NCBI RefSeq assembly: GCF_900106955.1
Contig: NZ_FNNI01000001.1
Span: 1-64,000, forward strand
Length of the DNA stretch: 64,000 nt
Source: Aidingimonas halophila
Lineage (GTDB): Bacteria; Pseudomonadota; Gammaproteobacteria; Pseudomonadales; Halomonadaceae
Direction: 5' to 3'
Below, one piece after another: positions 17,092-25,903 of the stretch. The notes under the pieces are model-generated. The model was not told where the DNA came from. It ran no database searches and saw only the letters and a program-made list of their open reading frames with translations. The number at the start of each line of letters is the position of its first letter. Within the stretch, counting starts at the first letter, position 1. The translations under genes were made by a program, and so were the position numbers.

Positions 17092-18171
17092 ATGTGTGAT
17101 ATCGCTGTTCAAACATCGTCTCAGGACGATACCTTCGAGAACCGATTGATCCAGGCACTCAACCAGAGCGGGATGATGCTGTTGATCTCGATCGGCCACC
17201 GTACCGGCCTGCTATCCGCCCTGGCGGGAACTCCTCCCCTCACCAGCCAGGCGTTGGCGGAACGTAGCGGCCTGAATGAACGCTATGTGCGCGAATGGCT
17301 GGGCGGCATGGTCGCCGGCAATGTGGTCGAAACCGATCCGGAAACGGCCACCTACTGGTTGCCGGACGAACGCGCCGAGCTGTTGACCGATACGGGGCCG
17401 GTCAACCTGGCCGTCTATGCACAATTCATCGCCTTACTGGGAAGTGTAGAGGATGATGTGGTGCGCTGTTTCCGTGAAGGCGGCGGTGTGCCCTACTCCC
17501 GCTATCCACGCTTCCATGAGGTGATGGCCAGCGACAGCGGCCAGACCGTACTGCCGGCCCTGTTCGACCAGATCCTGCCGCTGGCCCCAGGCCTGACCGA
17601 GCGACTCGACAAGGGTATCCGGGTACTCGACTGTGCCTGCGGCCGGGGAAGAGCGCTGATGGCGATGGCCGAACGGTTTCCGGCCAGCCGTTTCGTCGGT
17701 TACGACCTCTCCGCGGAGGCCATCGACTGGGCACGCCGGCAGACTGCCGATGCCAGGCTGACCAACCTGACCTTCGAGGTCCGCGATCTCAGCGACTTCG
17801 ATGTCACCGCCGAGCCCGACGCCTTCGACCTGGTCACCACCTTCGACGGCATTCACGATCAGGCCCGGCCAAGCAACCTGCTCAAGGGCATTCATCGCAC
17901 GCTGACCGCGGAGGGAACCTACCTGGTGCAGGATATCCACGGCTCCAGCCACCATCACCTGGACCGTGAACATCCGCTGGGCGCGGTACTCTACGCCGTA
18001 TCGGTAAGCCACTGCATGACGGTCTCGCTGGCCCAGGGCGGTGACGGCCTGGGCACCATGTGGGGCCGCGAGCGAGCCCTCGCTTACCTACAAGACGCCG
18101 GTTTCCGCGATATTCAGGTGCACCAGCTGGAGCATGACATCATGAACGACTATTACGTCTGTCGGCCGTAA
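17092..18171 (+). CDS. SAM-dependent methyltransferase with winged-helix N-domain (Rv2258c-like)
   Basis: A 359-residue protein. Residues about 15-95 form a winged-helix-like dimerisation domain (LTSQALAERSGLNERYVREWLGGMVAGNVV). A class I methyltransferase follows, with SAM motif I DCACGRGRALMAM near 182-194 and an acidic loop FVGYDLSAEAI. The architecture matches the Rv2258c/methyltransferase-12 group, which acts on small molecules. Start 17092 has AAGAGG upstream. It is divergent from GlxA copy 2 and convergent with a glycosyltransferase gene five bases away, so it could still be functionally tied to that cluster. Substrate unknown. Confidence 0.8.
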   Translation: MCDIAVQTSSQDDTFENRLIQALNQSGMMLLISIGHRTGLLSALAGTPPLTSQALAERSGLNERYVREWLGGMVAGNVVETDPETATYWLPDERAELLTDTGPVNLAVYAQFIALLGSVEDDVVRCFREGGGVPYSRYPRFHEVMASDSGQTVLPALFDQILPLAPGLTERLDKGIRVLDCACGRGRALMAMAERFPASRFVGYDLSAEAIDWARRQTADARLTNLTFEVRDLSDFDVTAEPDAFDLVTTFDGIHDQARPSNLLKGIHRTLTAEGTYLVQDIHGSSHHHLDREHPLGAVLYAVSVSHCMTVSLAQGGDGLGTMWGRERALAYLQDAGFRDIQVHQLEHDIMNDYYVCRP

Positions 18172-18175
18172 GCGT

Positions 18176-19462
18176 TCAGTGCGATACGTCGATGGCCGCC
18201 ATGACCGCTTCGGCAGCGCGCCTTGCCCCCGGTTCCGCCTGCATCTCGCGCGAGATTCGTTGGAGCCTGGCGGCCATCGGCGTATCGTTCAACAGCGCCA
18301 GGATGGCCTCGCGGAGGGTGTCAGGCGACCAGGTCGTCCGGTCGAGGCGGCGCCCCGTGCCTGTCGCCTGGGCTCGTTGCGCATTATCGTGTCCATCCCA
18401 GCAGTAGGGTATGACCAGCGAGGGTACGCCGTGGAACAGGGCCTCGCAGAAGCTGTTGTTCCCCCCGTGATGGATGAAGAGCGCGCTTTGTTCCACCACG
18501 GAAGGTTGCGGAAACCAACTGCCGAGATACACATTGTCCGGCACATGCTGATACGCCTCGAGGAACCCGCCGACGTTGACCATGAAGCGTGCCGGCAACG
18601 TTGCAAAGGTGTCGATCATCTTGCCGATCAGGTCGGTGTCGATCGCTCCCAGACTACCGAAACTCATGTAGATCAGCGGCCCGTCGTCGGCCGGCAGTTG
18701 TGGCGGATCGAACCGTGACTCCTCCCTGACACAACCTTCCAGAAAGACGAAACGCTCTCGCGGCAGAGGGCGCGCTCGTGAATAACGCACGGCACTTGGG
18801 GCCAGCAGCAAGTTCAGTCGGTCCGAATTCTCCAGGAAGGTGCCGGCAGGCAGCGGACGCAACCCTCGGGATTTACGAAACGCGTTATAGCGCTGATGCG
18901 CCGATGCCGTCGCGTTCAAATAGGTTTGTTCGAAACGCGTCACCGCCGCGTCATCTTCCGGCGCCAACCCGGATAGATAAGGAGGTACATTGGGGTCCGG
19001 GATCTCGGTCTCGGCACATGACACGATGCGTATCCAGGGATAGCCGGAACGGACGATGGCCGGAAACATGATGACATTGTCGAGCAGTATGGCATCCGGA
19101 CGAATCTGGTCCAGCAGGCTTTCGACCCCGGCTTCGGCATCAATCGCCGTATCCACGATCGCTTCCCAGGTGGGCGCGACATAGGTCGGTAACTGCGCTT
19201 CCGCGCTGAGATTGAAATGCGGCAGATGCGTATTGATGAACGCCTGCCAGTAGTCTTCGTTCTTCTGCGCCTGAGGCTGGGATGGCGCGGGCAGGTGGTA
19301 TTCCTTGAACCCATATTCGGCAAACACCCCGGTAAATCCCGGGTGACACAGAAATACCGGTATGGCGCCCATGTCGCGCAACTTCTGGGCGATACCGACA
19401 CAATTCAACGCAGCACCAAAACTGGCCTCGGGAAACAGCGCGATCACTCGTGGTTGACTCAT
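18176..19462 (-). CDS. GT1-family glycosyltransferase (UGT/MGT-like), paralogue A
   Basis: A 428-residue GT-B enzyme. The C-terminal half has the UDP-sugar-binding signature: GSWFPQPSV, then HHGGNNSF and YCWDGHDNAQRAQ (about residues 315-370). The N-terminal acceptor domain begins IALFPEASFGAALNCVGIAQKL. Aligned with OleD, its GxGHxNP loop position that carries the catalytic His is Ala here. The gene overlaps the stop of the GntR gene by four bases (ATGA), so the two are co-transcribed. It is a clear paralogue of the gene at 24531 across the divergent promoter. Acceptor and sugar are unknown; an amine acceptor is inferred from the transport and oxidation genes. Confidence 0.85.
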   Translation of the reverse strand: MSQPRVIALFPEASFGAALNCVGIAQKLRDMGAIPVFLCHPGFTGVFAEYGFKEYHLPAPSQPQAQKNEDYWQAFINTHLPHFNLSAEAQLPTYVAPTWEAIVDTAIDAEAGVESLLDQIRPDAILLDNVIMFPAIVRSGYPWIRIVSCAETEIPDPNVPPYLSGLAPEDDAAVTRFEQTYLNATASAHQRYNAFRKSRGLRPLPAGTFLENSDRLNLLLAPSAVRYSRARPLPRERFVFLEGCVREESRFDPPQLPADDGPLIYMSFGSLGAIDTDLIGKMIDTFATLPARFMVNVGGFLEAYQHVPDNVYLGSWFPQPSVVEQSALFIHHGGNNSFCEALFHGVPSLVIPYCWDGHDNAQRAQATGTGRRLDRTTWSPDTLREAILALLNDTPMAARLQRISREMQAEPGARRAAEAVMAAIDVSH

Positions 19463-20391
19463 TGACGCGCTCCTCGCATCAGTGGCGGTATGCCGCGGTT
19501 GGCCGCTTCCGGGCGCCGGATTCGAGAGCGGCGAAGATGAAGCACCATTTGGTCTGCTGCAAGCTCGAATTGGTGTCGCTCGAGGCTGTCGAGAATTTCA
19601 AGGTGTTCATCCAGCGATTGCCGCAACCGGAAGTCGGGAATCGAAATATCCTTCTGGGTCGCACGACGCAACCGATGGTGAGCCAGGAGCGCACCGCGTG
19701 CGAAACGATTGCCCGAACACTCGGCAATGAAGCTGTGAAATTCGGTATCGAGCCGCAGGAAGCCGGTGCTGGTAATGTGCCCCTCCTGCGTGTCGAGGAG
19801 CTCCTGCATCCGCATCTTGAGTAGCCCCGCTTTCTTGATGTCCATGATGAATCCCGGTGCGAGAATGGCCTGGGGCTCGATCGTGAGCCGGAAAGCCAGA
19901 CTTTCATCGACGGCTTTCGGCGTGTCGAACATCGGCTGGAATGCCCAGGAGCGACCCGGTAGCTGTGTCACCACGCCATCACGAGACAGTATTTTTAACG
20001 CATTTAGTACTGAATTGCGTGTCACATTATATCGGCGTACCAAGGCGCTGATGGATTGAATATCACCGATACGACGATCGGCTCGGTCAGACAGGATTCT
20101 CTGAGCCAGCGAATCCTCCATATCCTCGAGCCGATGCGCCTCCTCCGTGAGCCCGTCGGCCTGGCCTATCTCGAGAAAATACCCTTCTTCCTCTTTCCAG
20201 GTGAGAATTTCCTTTTCTTCCAATATCTTGAAGGCGGCGCGAATGGGTGTCCGAGACACGCCGCAAGCCTCGGAGAAGGCTTGCTCGGGCAGATGATCTC
20301 CCGGACTCATGCCCCGCTCCAGCACAACACCGATCACCTGCTGCGCCAGGGCGATATGATTCTGCCGACTGTTCCGGCGACTGTCCGCCAT
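19459..20391 (-). CDS. GntR-family regulator with two winged-helix domains
   Basis: A 310-residue regulator. A first GntR winged helix is at about residues 10-75 (LPEQAFSEACGVSRTPIRAAFKILEEKEIL). A second HTH-like unit follows at about 95-150 (ISALVRRYNVTRNSVLNALKILSRDGVVTQLPGRSW), and then an FCD-like all-helical ligand domain. Most GntR proteins have one DNA-binding domain, so the duplicated arrangement is unusual. It is divergent from the potD-like gene at 20585 and overlaps the GT-A gene, placing it as the natural regulator of the whole 18.2-32.5 kb cluster. The ligand may be the imported amine or its glycoside. Confidence 0.82.
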   Translation of the reverse strand: MADSRRNSRQNHIALAQQVIGVVLERGMSPGDHLPEQAFSEACGVSRTPIRAAFKILEEKEILTWKEEEGYFLEIGQADGLTEEAHRLEDMEDSLAQRILSDRADRRIGDIQSISALVRRYNVTRNSVLNALKILSRDGVVTQLPGRSWAFQPMFDTPKAVDESLAFRLTIEPQAILAPGFIMDIKKAGLLKMRMQELLDTQEGHITSTGFLRLDTEFHSFIAECSGNRFARGALLAHHRLRRATQKDISIPDFRLRQSLDEHLEILDSLERHQFELAADQMVLHLRRSRIRRPEAANRGIPPLMRGARQ

Positions 20392-20460
20392 GCAAGCACT
20401 CCCCTGAAAAGGCTGAAGATTGAACGACAGCCGCTAGTAAAAAAGAACAGCGAATACACA

Positions 20461-20488
20461 TTGACGTATCTTTGTTTTGATTAATACT
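20461..20488 (+). promoter_or_regulatory. Putative sigma-70 promoter for the transporter operon
   Basis: TTGACG (20461-20466) is spaced 16 bases from AATACT (20483-20488), followed by about 95 bases of leader before the potD-like ATG. The AT-rich block contrasts with the surrounding GC-rich sequence. ATAC/GTAT half-sites flank the downstream 30 bases and could be the GntR operator. This is pattern-based only. Confidence 0.35.
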
Positions 20489-20584
20489 AGCATACAGAGT
20501 GGACAACGCGTATTGACCACCGACTCACCTCCGGTACAGAGAATCCGCCGGAGCGCGACACAAGAACAACACTGAGGACTCGAC

Positions 20585-21634
20585 ATGCAGCATTTTCGAT
20601 CCAGCATCGGGCTACTACTGGGTACCTGCCTGGCTTTCGGTAGCGGCATGGCCGCCGCCGATGACCTCGTCATCTCCAACTGGGATGGCTATATGGCACC
20701 TGAGGCCCTCGACAGTTTCACGGAAGCCACCGGCAACGACGCCGAACTCGTCCTCCACGGCACCAATGAAGAGATCATGGGCAAGCTCATCGCCTCCAAT
20801 GGCAGAGGCTATGATGTCGTCTTCGTGTCGTCACCTTTCGCGGAAGTCCTGCAAAACATGGGGTTGGCGGAACAGCTGGATCACGAACGGCTTCCGAATC
20901 TCGCCAACCTGTACCCTGAAGCCACCGAGCTGGCACATGATCCCGGAAACCAATACTCGGTTCCCTACACCTGGGGAACGACCGGATTGTGCTATCGCTC
21001 CGATCTGGTCGACGGGCAGCCCGACTCCTGGCAAGACCTGCTGAACCCCAGTGACGAACTGCAGGGTAAAACCACGATGCTGGCTACCGATCGCTGGCTG
21101 CTGGGGGCGGGTTTTCTCGCCAAGGGGTACTCCGTCAACGAAACCGATCCCGATAAACTCGCCGACGTTCGCAATCTCCTGATAGAGGCGAAGGAAAGTC
21201 TGCTGGCCTACGACGACACGACGTTTTACGCCAAGCTGGTGTCCGGTGAAGCCGAGCTGGTCCATGCCTGGGATGGCTGGTGCAACTATGGCATTGCCGA
21301 GAACGCTGACATCGAATACGTGATCCCCCGGGAAGGCTCCGACCTGTGGGTGGATACGATGGTGATTCTCAAGGGATCGGAGAACAAGGAAGCCGCCTAC
21401 GAGTTCGTCAATTACGTGCTCGACGCCGACAATCACCGCTGGGCCAGCGAGAACATCCTCTACAAGGTTCCCAACCAGGCGGCGATGGAGGCACTCGATC
21501 CTGCACTGATCGAGCAATTCCCCAACCTGGGCATGACACCGGACGAGATGATGGCGTTCGAGCAGCTACGCAACGTCGGTGATGCTCAGCGTGCCTACTC
21601 GCGCGTGGTCTCCGAGATCAAAGCGGCCAACTGA
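20585..21634 (+). CDS. Polyamine-type ABC transporter substrate-binding protein (PotD/PotF-like)
   Basis: A 349-residue periplasmic binding protein with a signal peptide ending near GMAAADD (about residue 25). It follows PotF block by block: SNWDGYMAP (PotF YNWSDYIAP), VVFVSSPF, PYTWGTTGLCY, HAWDGW, and LWVDTMVIL, where PotF has the ligand Asp. Some pocket positions differ (for example the PotF Glu185 region reads ATDRW), so the ligand may be a modified or different amine. TGAGGA precedes the ATG. First gene of the plus-strand operon, divergent from the GntR regulator. Confidence 0.88.
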   Translation: MQHFRSSIGLLLGTCLAFGSGMAAADDLVISNWDGYMAPEALDSFTEATGNDAELVLHGTNEEIMGKLIASNGRGYDVVFVSSPFAEVLQNMGLAEQLDHERLPNLANLYPEATELAHDPGNQYSVPYTWGTTGLCYRSDLVDGQPDSWQDLLNPSDELQGKTTMLATDRWLLGAGFLAKGYSVNETDPDKLADVRNLLIEAKESLLAYDDTTFYAKLVSGEAELVHAWDGWCNYGIAENADIEYVIPREGSDLWVDTMVILKGSENKEAAYEFVNYVLDADNHRWASENILYKVPNQAAMEALDPALIEQFPNLGMTPDEMMAFEQLRNVGDAQRAYSRVVSEIKAAN

Positions 21635-21728
21635 TTCTCTGCAAGCCCGGGGCGCCATGCTCCGGGCGTCATGACGGCCGTCAGCAATACGCCATGAGCT
21701 CCTGCACGCCCGGGAGGATAGCAATCGA

Positions 21729-22598
21729 GTGCCCATGACTGATCGCAAGCCCGTTTACCTGATGACACCCGCGCTGGCCTGGCTGACAGCGTTCATGGTG
21801 GTCCCCTGCCTGCTGATCCTGGCGCTGGCCTTCTTTCGGCGAGGCATCTATGGGGGCATCGTGTATGAATTCACCCTGAGCAATATCGCGCTGGTCTTCG
21901 ACCCCCTCTATGCCCGAATCTTCCTCAAGTCGGCCGGCATCGCCGGACTCGCTGCAACCATCGCCGTCGTCATCGGCTATGCCGCCGCCTACGCCATCGC
22001 CTCCATGCCCAGAAAGCGCCAGCCGATTCTGCTCTTCTTTGCGGTATTGCCCTTCTGGTCGAACTATCTCGTGCGTACCTATGCCTGGATCGTGCTGCTC
22101 AATCGTGAGGGACTGATTGTCTCACTGGCCAGAGCCGTCGGGTTCGACGGCGACCTGCCACAGATGCTGTATACGGAAACCGCCGTGGTCATCGGCCTGG
22201 TCTACAATTATCTGCCCTTCGTCATCCTTGCCTGCTACGCACCGCTCTCCCGGCTCAATCCGGAAATCCATGAAGCATCGCGCGATCTTGGCGCCTCCGA
22301 ATGGACGACCTTCCGTCGGGTCACGCTCCCCATGACCGTACCCGGCATCGCCACCGGTTTCGTCTTCGTGTTCGTGCTCTCGATCGGCAACTTCGTCACG
22401 CCGGCCCTTTTGGGTGGCGGTCAATTCCAGATGATCGGCAACCTGATCTATGACCAGTTCCTGACCGCCAACGACTGGCCCTTCGGTGCTGCGCTGTCGA
22501 TGTTCCTGATCGCCATCATGATGGGGTTGTTGACGCTGCAAACCTTTGCCAGTGAAAAGGCCTCGGGTCAGCAACGAGCGGAGGTGTCCGATGACTAA
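21729..22598 (+). CDS. Polyamine-type ABC transporter permease (PotB/PotH-like)
   Basis: A 289-residue inner-membrane protein with six predicted helices. The EAA loop that docks with the ATPase is visible as HEASRDLGASEWTTFRRVTLP (about residues 180-200). A GTG start at 21729 is favoured because GGGAGGA lies ten bases upstream; the ATG at 21735 would be 16 bases away. A 94-bp gap follows the binding-protein gene, and the 3' end overlaps the next permease gene by eight bases. Confidence 0.88.
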   Translation: MPMTDRKPVYLMTPALAWLTAFMVVPCLLILALAFFRRGIYGGIVYEFTLSNIALVFDPLYARIFLKSAGIAGLAATIAVVIGYAAAYAIASMPRKRQPILLFFAVLPFWSNYLVRTYAWIVLLNREGLIVSLARAVGFDGDLPQMLYTETAVVIGLVYNYLPFVILACYAPLSRLNPEIHEASRDLGASEWTTFRRVTLPMTVPGIATGFVFVFVLSIGNFVTPALLGGGQFQMIGNLIYDQFLTANDWPFGAALSMFLIAIMMGLLTLQTFASEKASGQQRAEVSDD

Positions 22599-23382
22599 CC
22601 GCAGCAGTTTACGGTTCATGTTGCTGATCCTCTCGGCGACGTTCGCCTTTCTCTACATTCCCATATCGGTGCTGTTTGCCCTGTCTTTCAATGCAAGCGG
22701 CCTGCCCACTGCCTGGACCGGGTTTTCGACGCACTGGTATGGCGAGTTGATTGCCAACAGCGACATTATCGGTGCGGCATTGAATACGTTGATCGTCGCT
22801 ATCGTTTCGACCCTGGCCGCCACGCTACTGGGTACCCTCCTGGCGATTGGCGTGGAAATACGCCGACGCAAGGGGCGTGTTCTCGAGACAGTGATCTTTG
22901 CCCCGATGATCATTCCCGACATCGTGCTTGCCATTGCCTTGCTCAGTTTCTTTTCCATGCTCGATTTCCGCATGGGTCTGCATACGATCATCATCAGCCA
23001 CACCGTCTTCAATCTCGCCTTTGTCTGTGCAGTGGTGCGAGCCAGGCTGAAGAGTTTCGACTGGTCGATCGTCGAAGCCTCTACCGATCTTGGTGCGACG
23101 CCCCCCATCACCTTGCGCCGCGTCATCCTCCCCGTGCTGACACCCGCGGTGGTCGCCGGCGCGCTGCTTGCTTTCACCCTGTCCATCGACGAGTTCATCA
23201 TCGCCTATTTCACGGCGGGCTCCGGGCGCGACTCCATCACGCTGCCCATGCAGATCTTCTCGATGATCCGTTTTGGCGTGACGCCAGAAATCAACGCGCT
23301 GGCAGTGCTGGTGATGACACTTTCCGTCGTCGCCCTGGCCATATCGCAGCGCCTTAACCGTGGAAGGCTTCCGGGACAATGA
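22591..23382 (+). CDS. Polyamine-type ABC transporter permease (PotC/PotI-like)
   Basis: A 263-residue membrane protein of the PotC type, with an EAA-loop counterpart VEASTDLGATPPITLRRVILP at about residues 165-185 and a C-terminal LSIDEFIIAYFTAG typical of PotC. The start at 22591 overlaps the end of the previous gene and has CGGAGG seven bases upstream. The stop overlaps the ATPase start by four bases (ATGA), which suggests translational coupling. It should form a heterodimeric channel with the PotB-like subunit. Confidence 0.88.
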   Translation: MTNRSSLRFMLLILSATFAFLYIPISVLFALSFNASGLPTAWTGFSTHWYGELIANSDIIGAALNTLIVAIVSTLAATLLGTLLAIGVEIRRRKGRVLETVIFAPMIIPDIVLAIALLSFFSMLDFRMGLHTIIISHTVFNLAFVCAVVRARLKSFDWSIVEASTDLGATPPITLRRVILPVLTPAVVAGALLAFTLSIDEFIIAYFTAGSGRDSITLPMQIFSMIRFGVTPEINALAVLVMTLSVVALAISQRLNRGRLPGQ

Positions 23383-24443
23383 CTAGCACTCTCCTGTCGC
23401 TTGCGAACATAGAGAAACGCTTTGGCGAGCTGCGCGCCGTCAATGGGGTCTCCCTCGATATCCGCGAGAACGAGTTTTTCGCCCTGCTCGGCGCGTCCGG
23501 CAGCGGCAAGACGACCCTGCTGCGCATGCTCGCCGGTTTCGACATGCCGTCGTCGGGCCACATTCTGCTCGACGGGCACGATATCTCTCAGGTGCCGCCC
23601 AATCACCGCCCGGTCAACCTGATGTTCCAATCCTATGCGCTGTTCCCGCATATGACCGTGGCGCAGAACATCGCCTATGGCCTGGAGATGGAGAAGCTGC
23701 CCCGCACCGAGATCAACGAGCGCGTCGACGAGATGCTCAGCACCATCCAACTGACCCACCTCGCCGAGCGTAAACCCGAGCAACTGTCCGGCGGACAGCG
23801 GCAGCGCGTTGCGTTGGGCCGGGCGCTCGTCAAACGGCCTCGCCTGCTGTTACTGGATGAGCCGCTCGGGGCGCTGGACAAGAAGTTGCGTGGGGAAATG
23901 CAACTGGAGCTCAAGCATATCCAGAACACGTTCGGCATTACCTTTATCGTCGTCACGCATGACCAGGAAGAGGCGCTGGTGATGGCCGACCGCATCGCGA
24001 TCCTGAAAGACGGGGAACTACTGCAATGCGGTTCTCCACATGAGATCTACGAGTATCCCGTCAATCGCTTTGCCGCCGATTTCATCGGGGTCATGAACTT
24101 CCTGCCCGCGCGGGTCGACTCAGGCGCCCTTCGCGCCGTCAATGGCAGCCGGATAGCCGCCCCGCTGCCGGCCGACCTCAAGCCCGGTGATAACGCCCTG
24201 GCGGCCGTGCGTCCCGAGCGCCTGCGCCTGGGGGTGGCGGATGCCGACAATTGCCTGAATGGGCGAATCAGCGCCATGGCCTATCACGGTCTCGACCTGC
24301 ATCTGCATCTCGAGACCCCCGTTTCGCCGCACCCAGTAATGGTGCGACTGACCGCCGACGCGGCTGAGGGGCATCCGTTTTCCGTTGGCGAGGAGGTCTC
24401 CGTCGGCTGGTCGGCCCGCGACACCCGTGTCTTCACTGCCTAG
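23379..24443 (+). CDS. Polyamine-type ABC transporter ATPase (PotA-like)
   Basis: A 354-residue ABC ATPase. Walker A GASGSGKTT (about residues 38-46), Q-loop LMFQSYALFPHMTV, signature LSGGQRQRVALGRALV, Walker B LLLLDEPLGALD and the H-loop VVTHDQEEA are all intact. A C-terminal TOBE-like regulatory domain follows (residues about 240-354). It couples by ATGA overlap to the PotC-like permease and completes the importer. The next gene, glycosyltransferase B, begins 87 bases downstream on the same strand. Confidence 0.9.
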   Translation: MTSTLLSLANIEKRFGELRAVNGVSLDIRENEFFALLGASGSGKTTLLRMLAGFDMPSSGHILLDGHDISQVPPNHRPVNLMFQSYALFPHMTVAQNIAYGLEMEKLPRTEINERVDEMLSTIQLTHLAERKPEQLSGGQRQRVALGRALVKRPRLLLLDEPLGALDKKLRGEMQLELKHIQNTFGITFIVVTHDQEEALVMADRIAILKDGELLQCGSPHEIYEYPVNRFAADFIGVMNFLPARVDSGALRAVNGSRIAAPLPADLKPGDNALAAVRPERLRLGVADADNCLNGRISAMAYHGLDLHLHLETPVSPHPVMVRLTADAAEGHPFSVGEEVSVGWSARDTRVFTA

Positions 24444-24530
24444 GGAGCGGCAACGCCACCATATGCCGAGCACAACAACAACGAGCAATGCTGCATGACC
24501 TGTGCAAGCCCCAACGAAAGAGGAAACGAC

Positions 24531-25817
24531 ATGACAACGAAAACCTTCGCTTTCTTCCCCGAAGCCGCTTACGGCCCGGCACTCAATTCGGTCGGCATCG
24601 CCCAGGCCGTCGAACGGATGGGACACAAAGCCGTTTTTCTCTCCGACCCCGGCTTCATCGAAGTGTACGAGAGCTACGGCTTCGAATCGCACCCCGTCAA
24701 CCTCTCGGAGCCAATGCCACCTGAGCAGATGGCCAAATTCTGGGATGACTTCATCAACGGACATATCCCGAATTTCCGTAAATCGCCCATCGACCAGCTC
24801 GACAACTATGTCAAGGAGTGCTGGGAAGCCATCGTCGACAGTGCCAAATGGGCGGAAGAGGATCTCCCCGCGATCCTCGCCCGGATCAAACCGGATGTGA
24901 TTTCCGTCGACAACGTCATTCTCTTCCCGGCCATCAAACAGTACGGCGTTCCCTGGGTCCGCATCATTTCCTGTTCGGAAAACGAGATCGAGGACGAGGC
25001 GATCCCGCCGCACCTGTCCGGCATGAGCGAGCATGACACGGCTGGGCACCAGGCCTTTCGCGCCAGGTTCAACGAAGTCATCAAGCCGATTCACGATGAC
25101 TTCAACACGTTTCTGGAATCGACCGGTGAAGCGCCCTACCCGCTCGGCCAGTTCTTCGAGGCGTCTCCCCATCTCAATCTGCTGCTCTACCCCGCACCGG
25201 TCACCTACAAGCGTTCCCAACCGCTCGATTCGAGGCGTTTCCAGTATCTCGAGGGCTGCGTGCGCCAGGATGAGCCTTACACGATTCCCACATTCAGGAA
25301 GAACGACGACGGCCCCCTGCTCTACGTCTCCTTCGGCTCGCTCGGCTCAGGGGACACCGATCTGCTCAAGCGCTTGATCACCTTGATCGGCAAGACTCGT
25401 TATCGCGCGCTGGTGAATGTCGGCGACTATAAGGATGAGTATTCCGACATCCCCGACAACGTGATCATCGATAGCTGGTTTCCCCAGCCGTCCGTCATAC
25501 CGCAAGTCGATGCGGTGATTCATCACGGCGGCAACAACTCGTTCACGGAGTGCCTCTATTTCGGCAAGCCGGCGATCATCATGTCGTATGTCTGGGATGG
25601 CCACGATAACGCCATGCGTGTCCAGGAGACCGGACACGGTTTCCGTTCGGAGCGCTATGACTGGACCGACGAGGCAATGATCGAAAAGATCGAGGCCTGC
25701 CTCAACGACACCACCATGACGGCACGGCTCAAGGCAACCTCGGAGCACATGCAATCACAGAACGGCCAGGCAAAAGCGGCACGCCTGCTGATCGACCTGG
25801 CGGAGTCACATCAGTGA
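24531..25817 (+). CDS. GT1-family glycosyltransferase (UGT/MGT-like), paralogue B
   Basis: A 428-residue GT-B enzyme, the same length as paralogue A and clearly homologous along its full length (for example AFFPEAAYGPALNSVGIAQ, DNVILFPAI, SWFPQPSV, HHGGNNSF, YVWDGHDNAMR). The position of the catalytic His of OleD-type enzymes is Pro here. Paralogue B sits inside the operon between the transporter ATPase and the cupin-kinase genes. Start 24531 has GAGGAAA upstream; an earlier frame opening adds 12 unsupported residues. Two related transferases may add sugar to two amine ends, or work as a heterodimer. Sugar donor probably UDP-linked. Confidence 0.85.
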   Translation: MTTKTFAFFPEAAYGPALNSVGIAQAVERMGHKAVFLSDPGFIEVYESYGFESHPVNLSEPMPPEQMAKFWDDFINGHIPNFRKSPIDQLDNYVKECWEAIVDSAKWAEEDLPAILARIKPDVISVDNVILFPAIKQYGVPWVRIISCSENEIEDEAIPPHLSGMSEHDTAGHQAFRARFNEVIKPIHDDFNTFLESTGEAPYPLGQFFEASPHLNLLLYPAPVTYKRSQPLDSRRFQYLEGCVRQDEPYTIPTFRKNDDGPLLYVSFGSLGSGDTDLLKRLITLIGKTRYRALVNVGDYKDEYSDIPDNVIIDSWFPQPSVIPQVDAVIHHGGNNSFTECLYFGKPAIIMSYVWDGHDNAMRVQETGHGFRSERYDWTDEAMIEKIEACLNDTTMTARLKATSEHMQSQNGQAKAARLLIDLAESHQ

Positions 25818-25903
25818 CTGACCCGAGCGTCACGGCGCCCCATCGCCATGGGGCACTCACGACGCTCGAACCGACTATATGCTCAACTGAAACGGAGACT
25901 TCC

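Noticed and set aside
20392-20584. Riboswitch in the leader of the transporter operon
   Set aside because: The leader shows no recognisable aptamer, and control by the divergent GntR protein is a simpler explanation.
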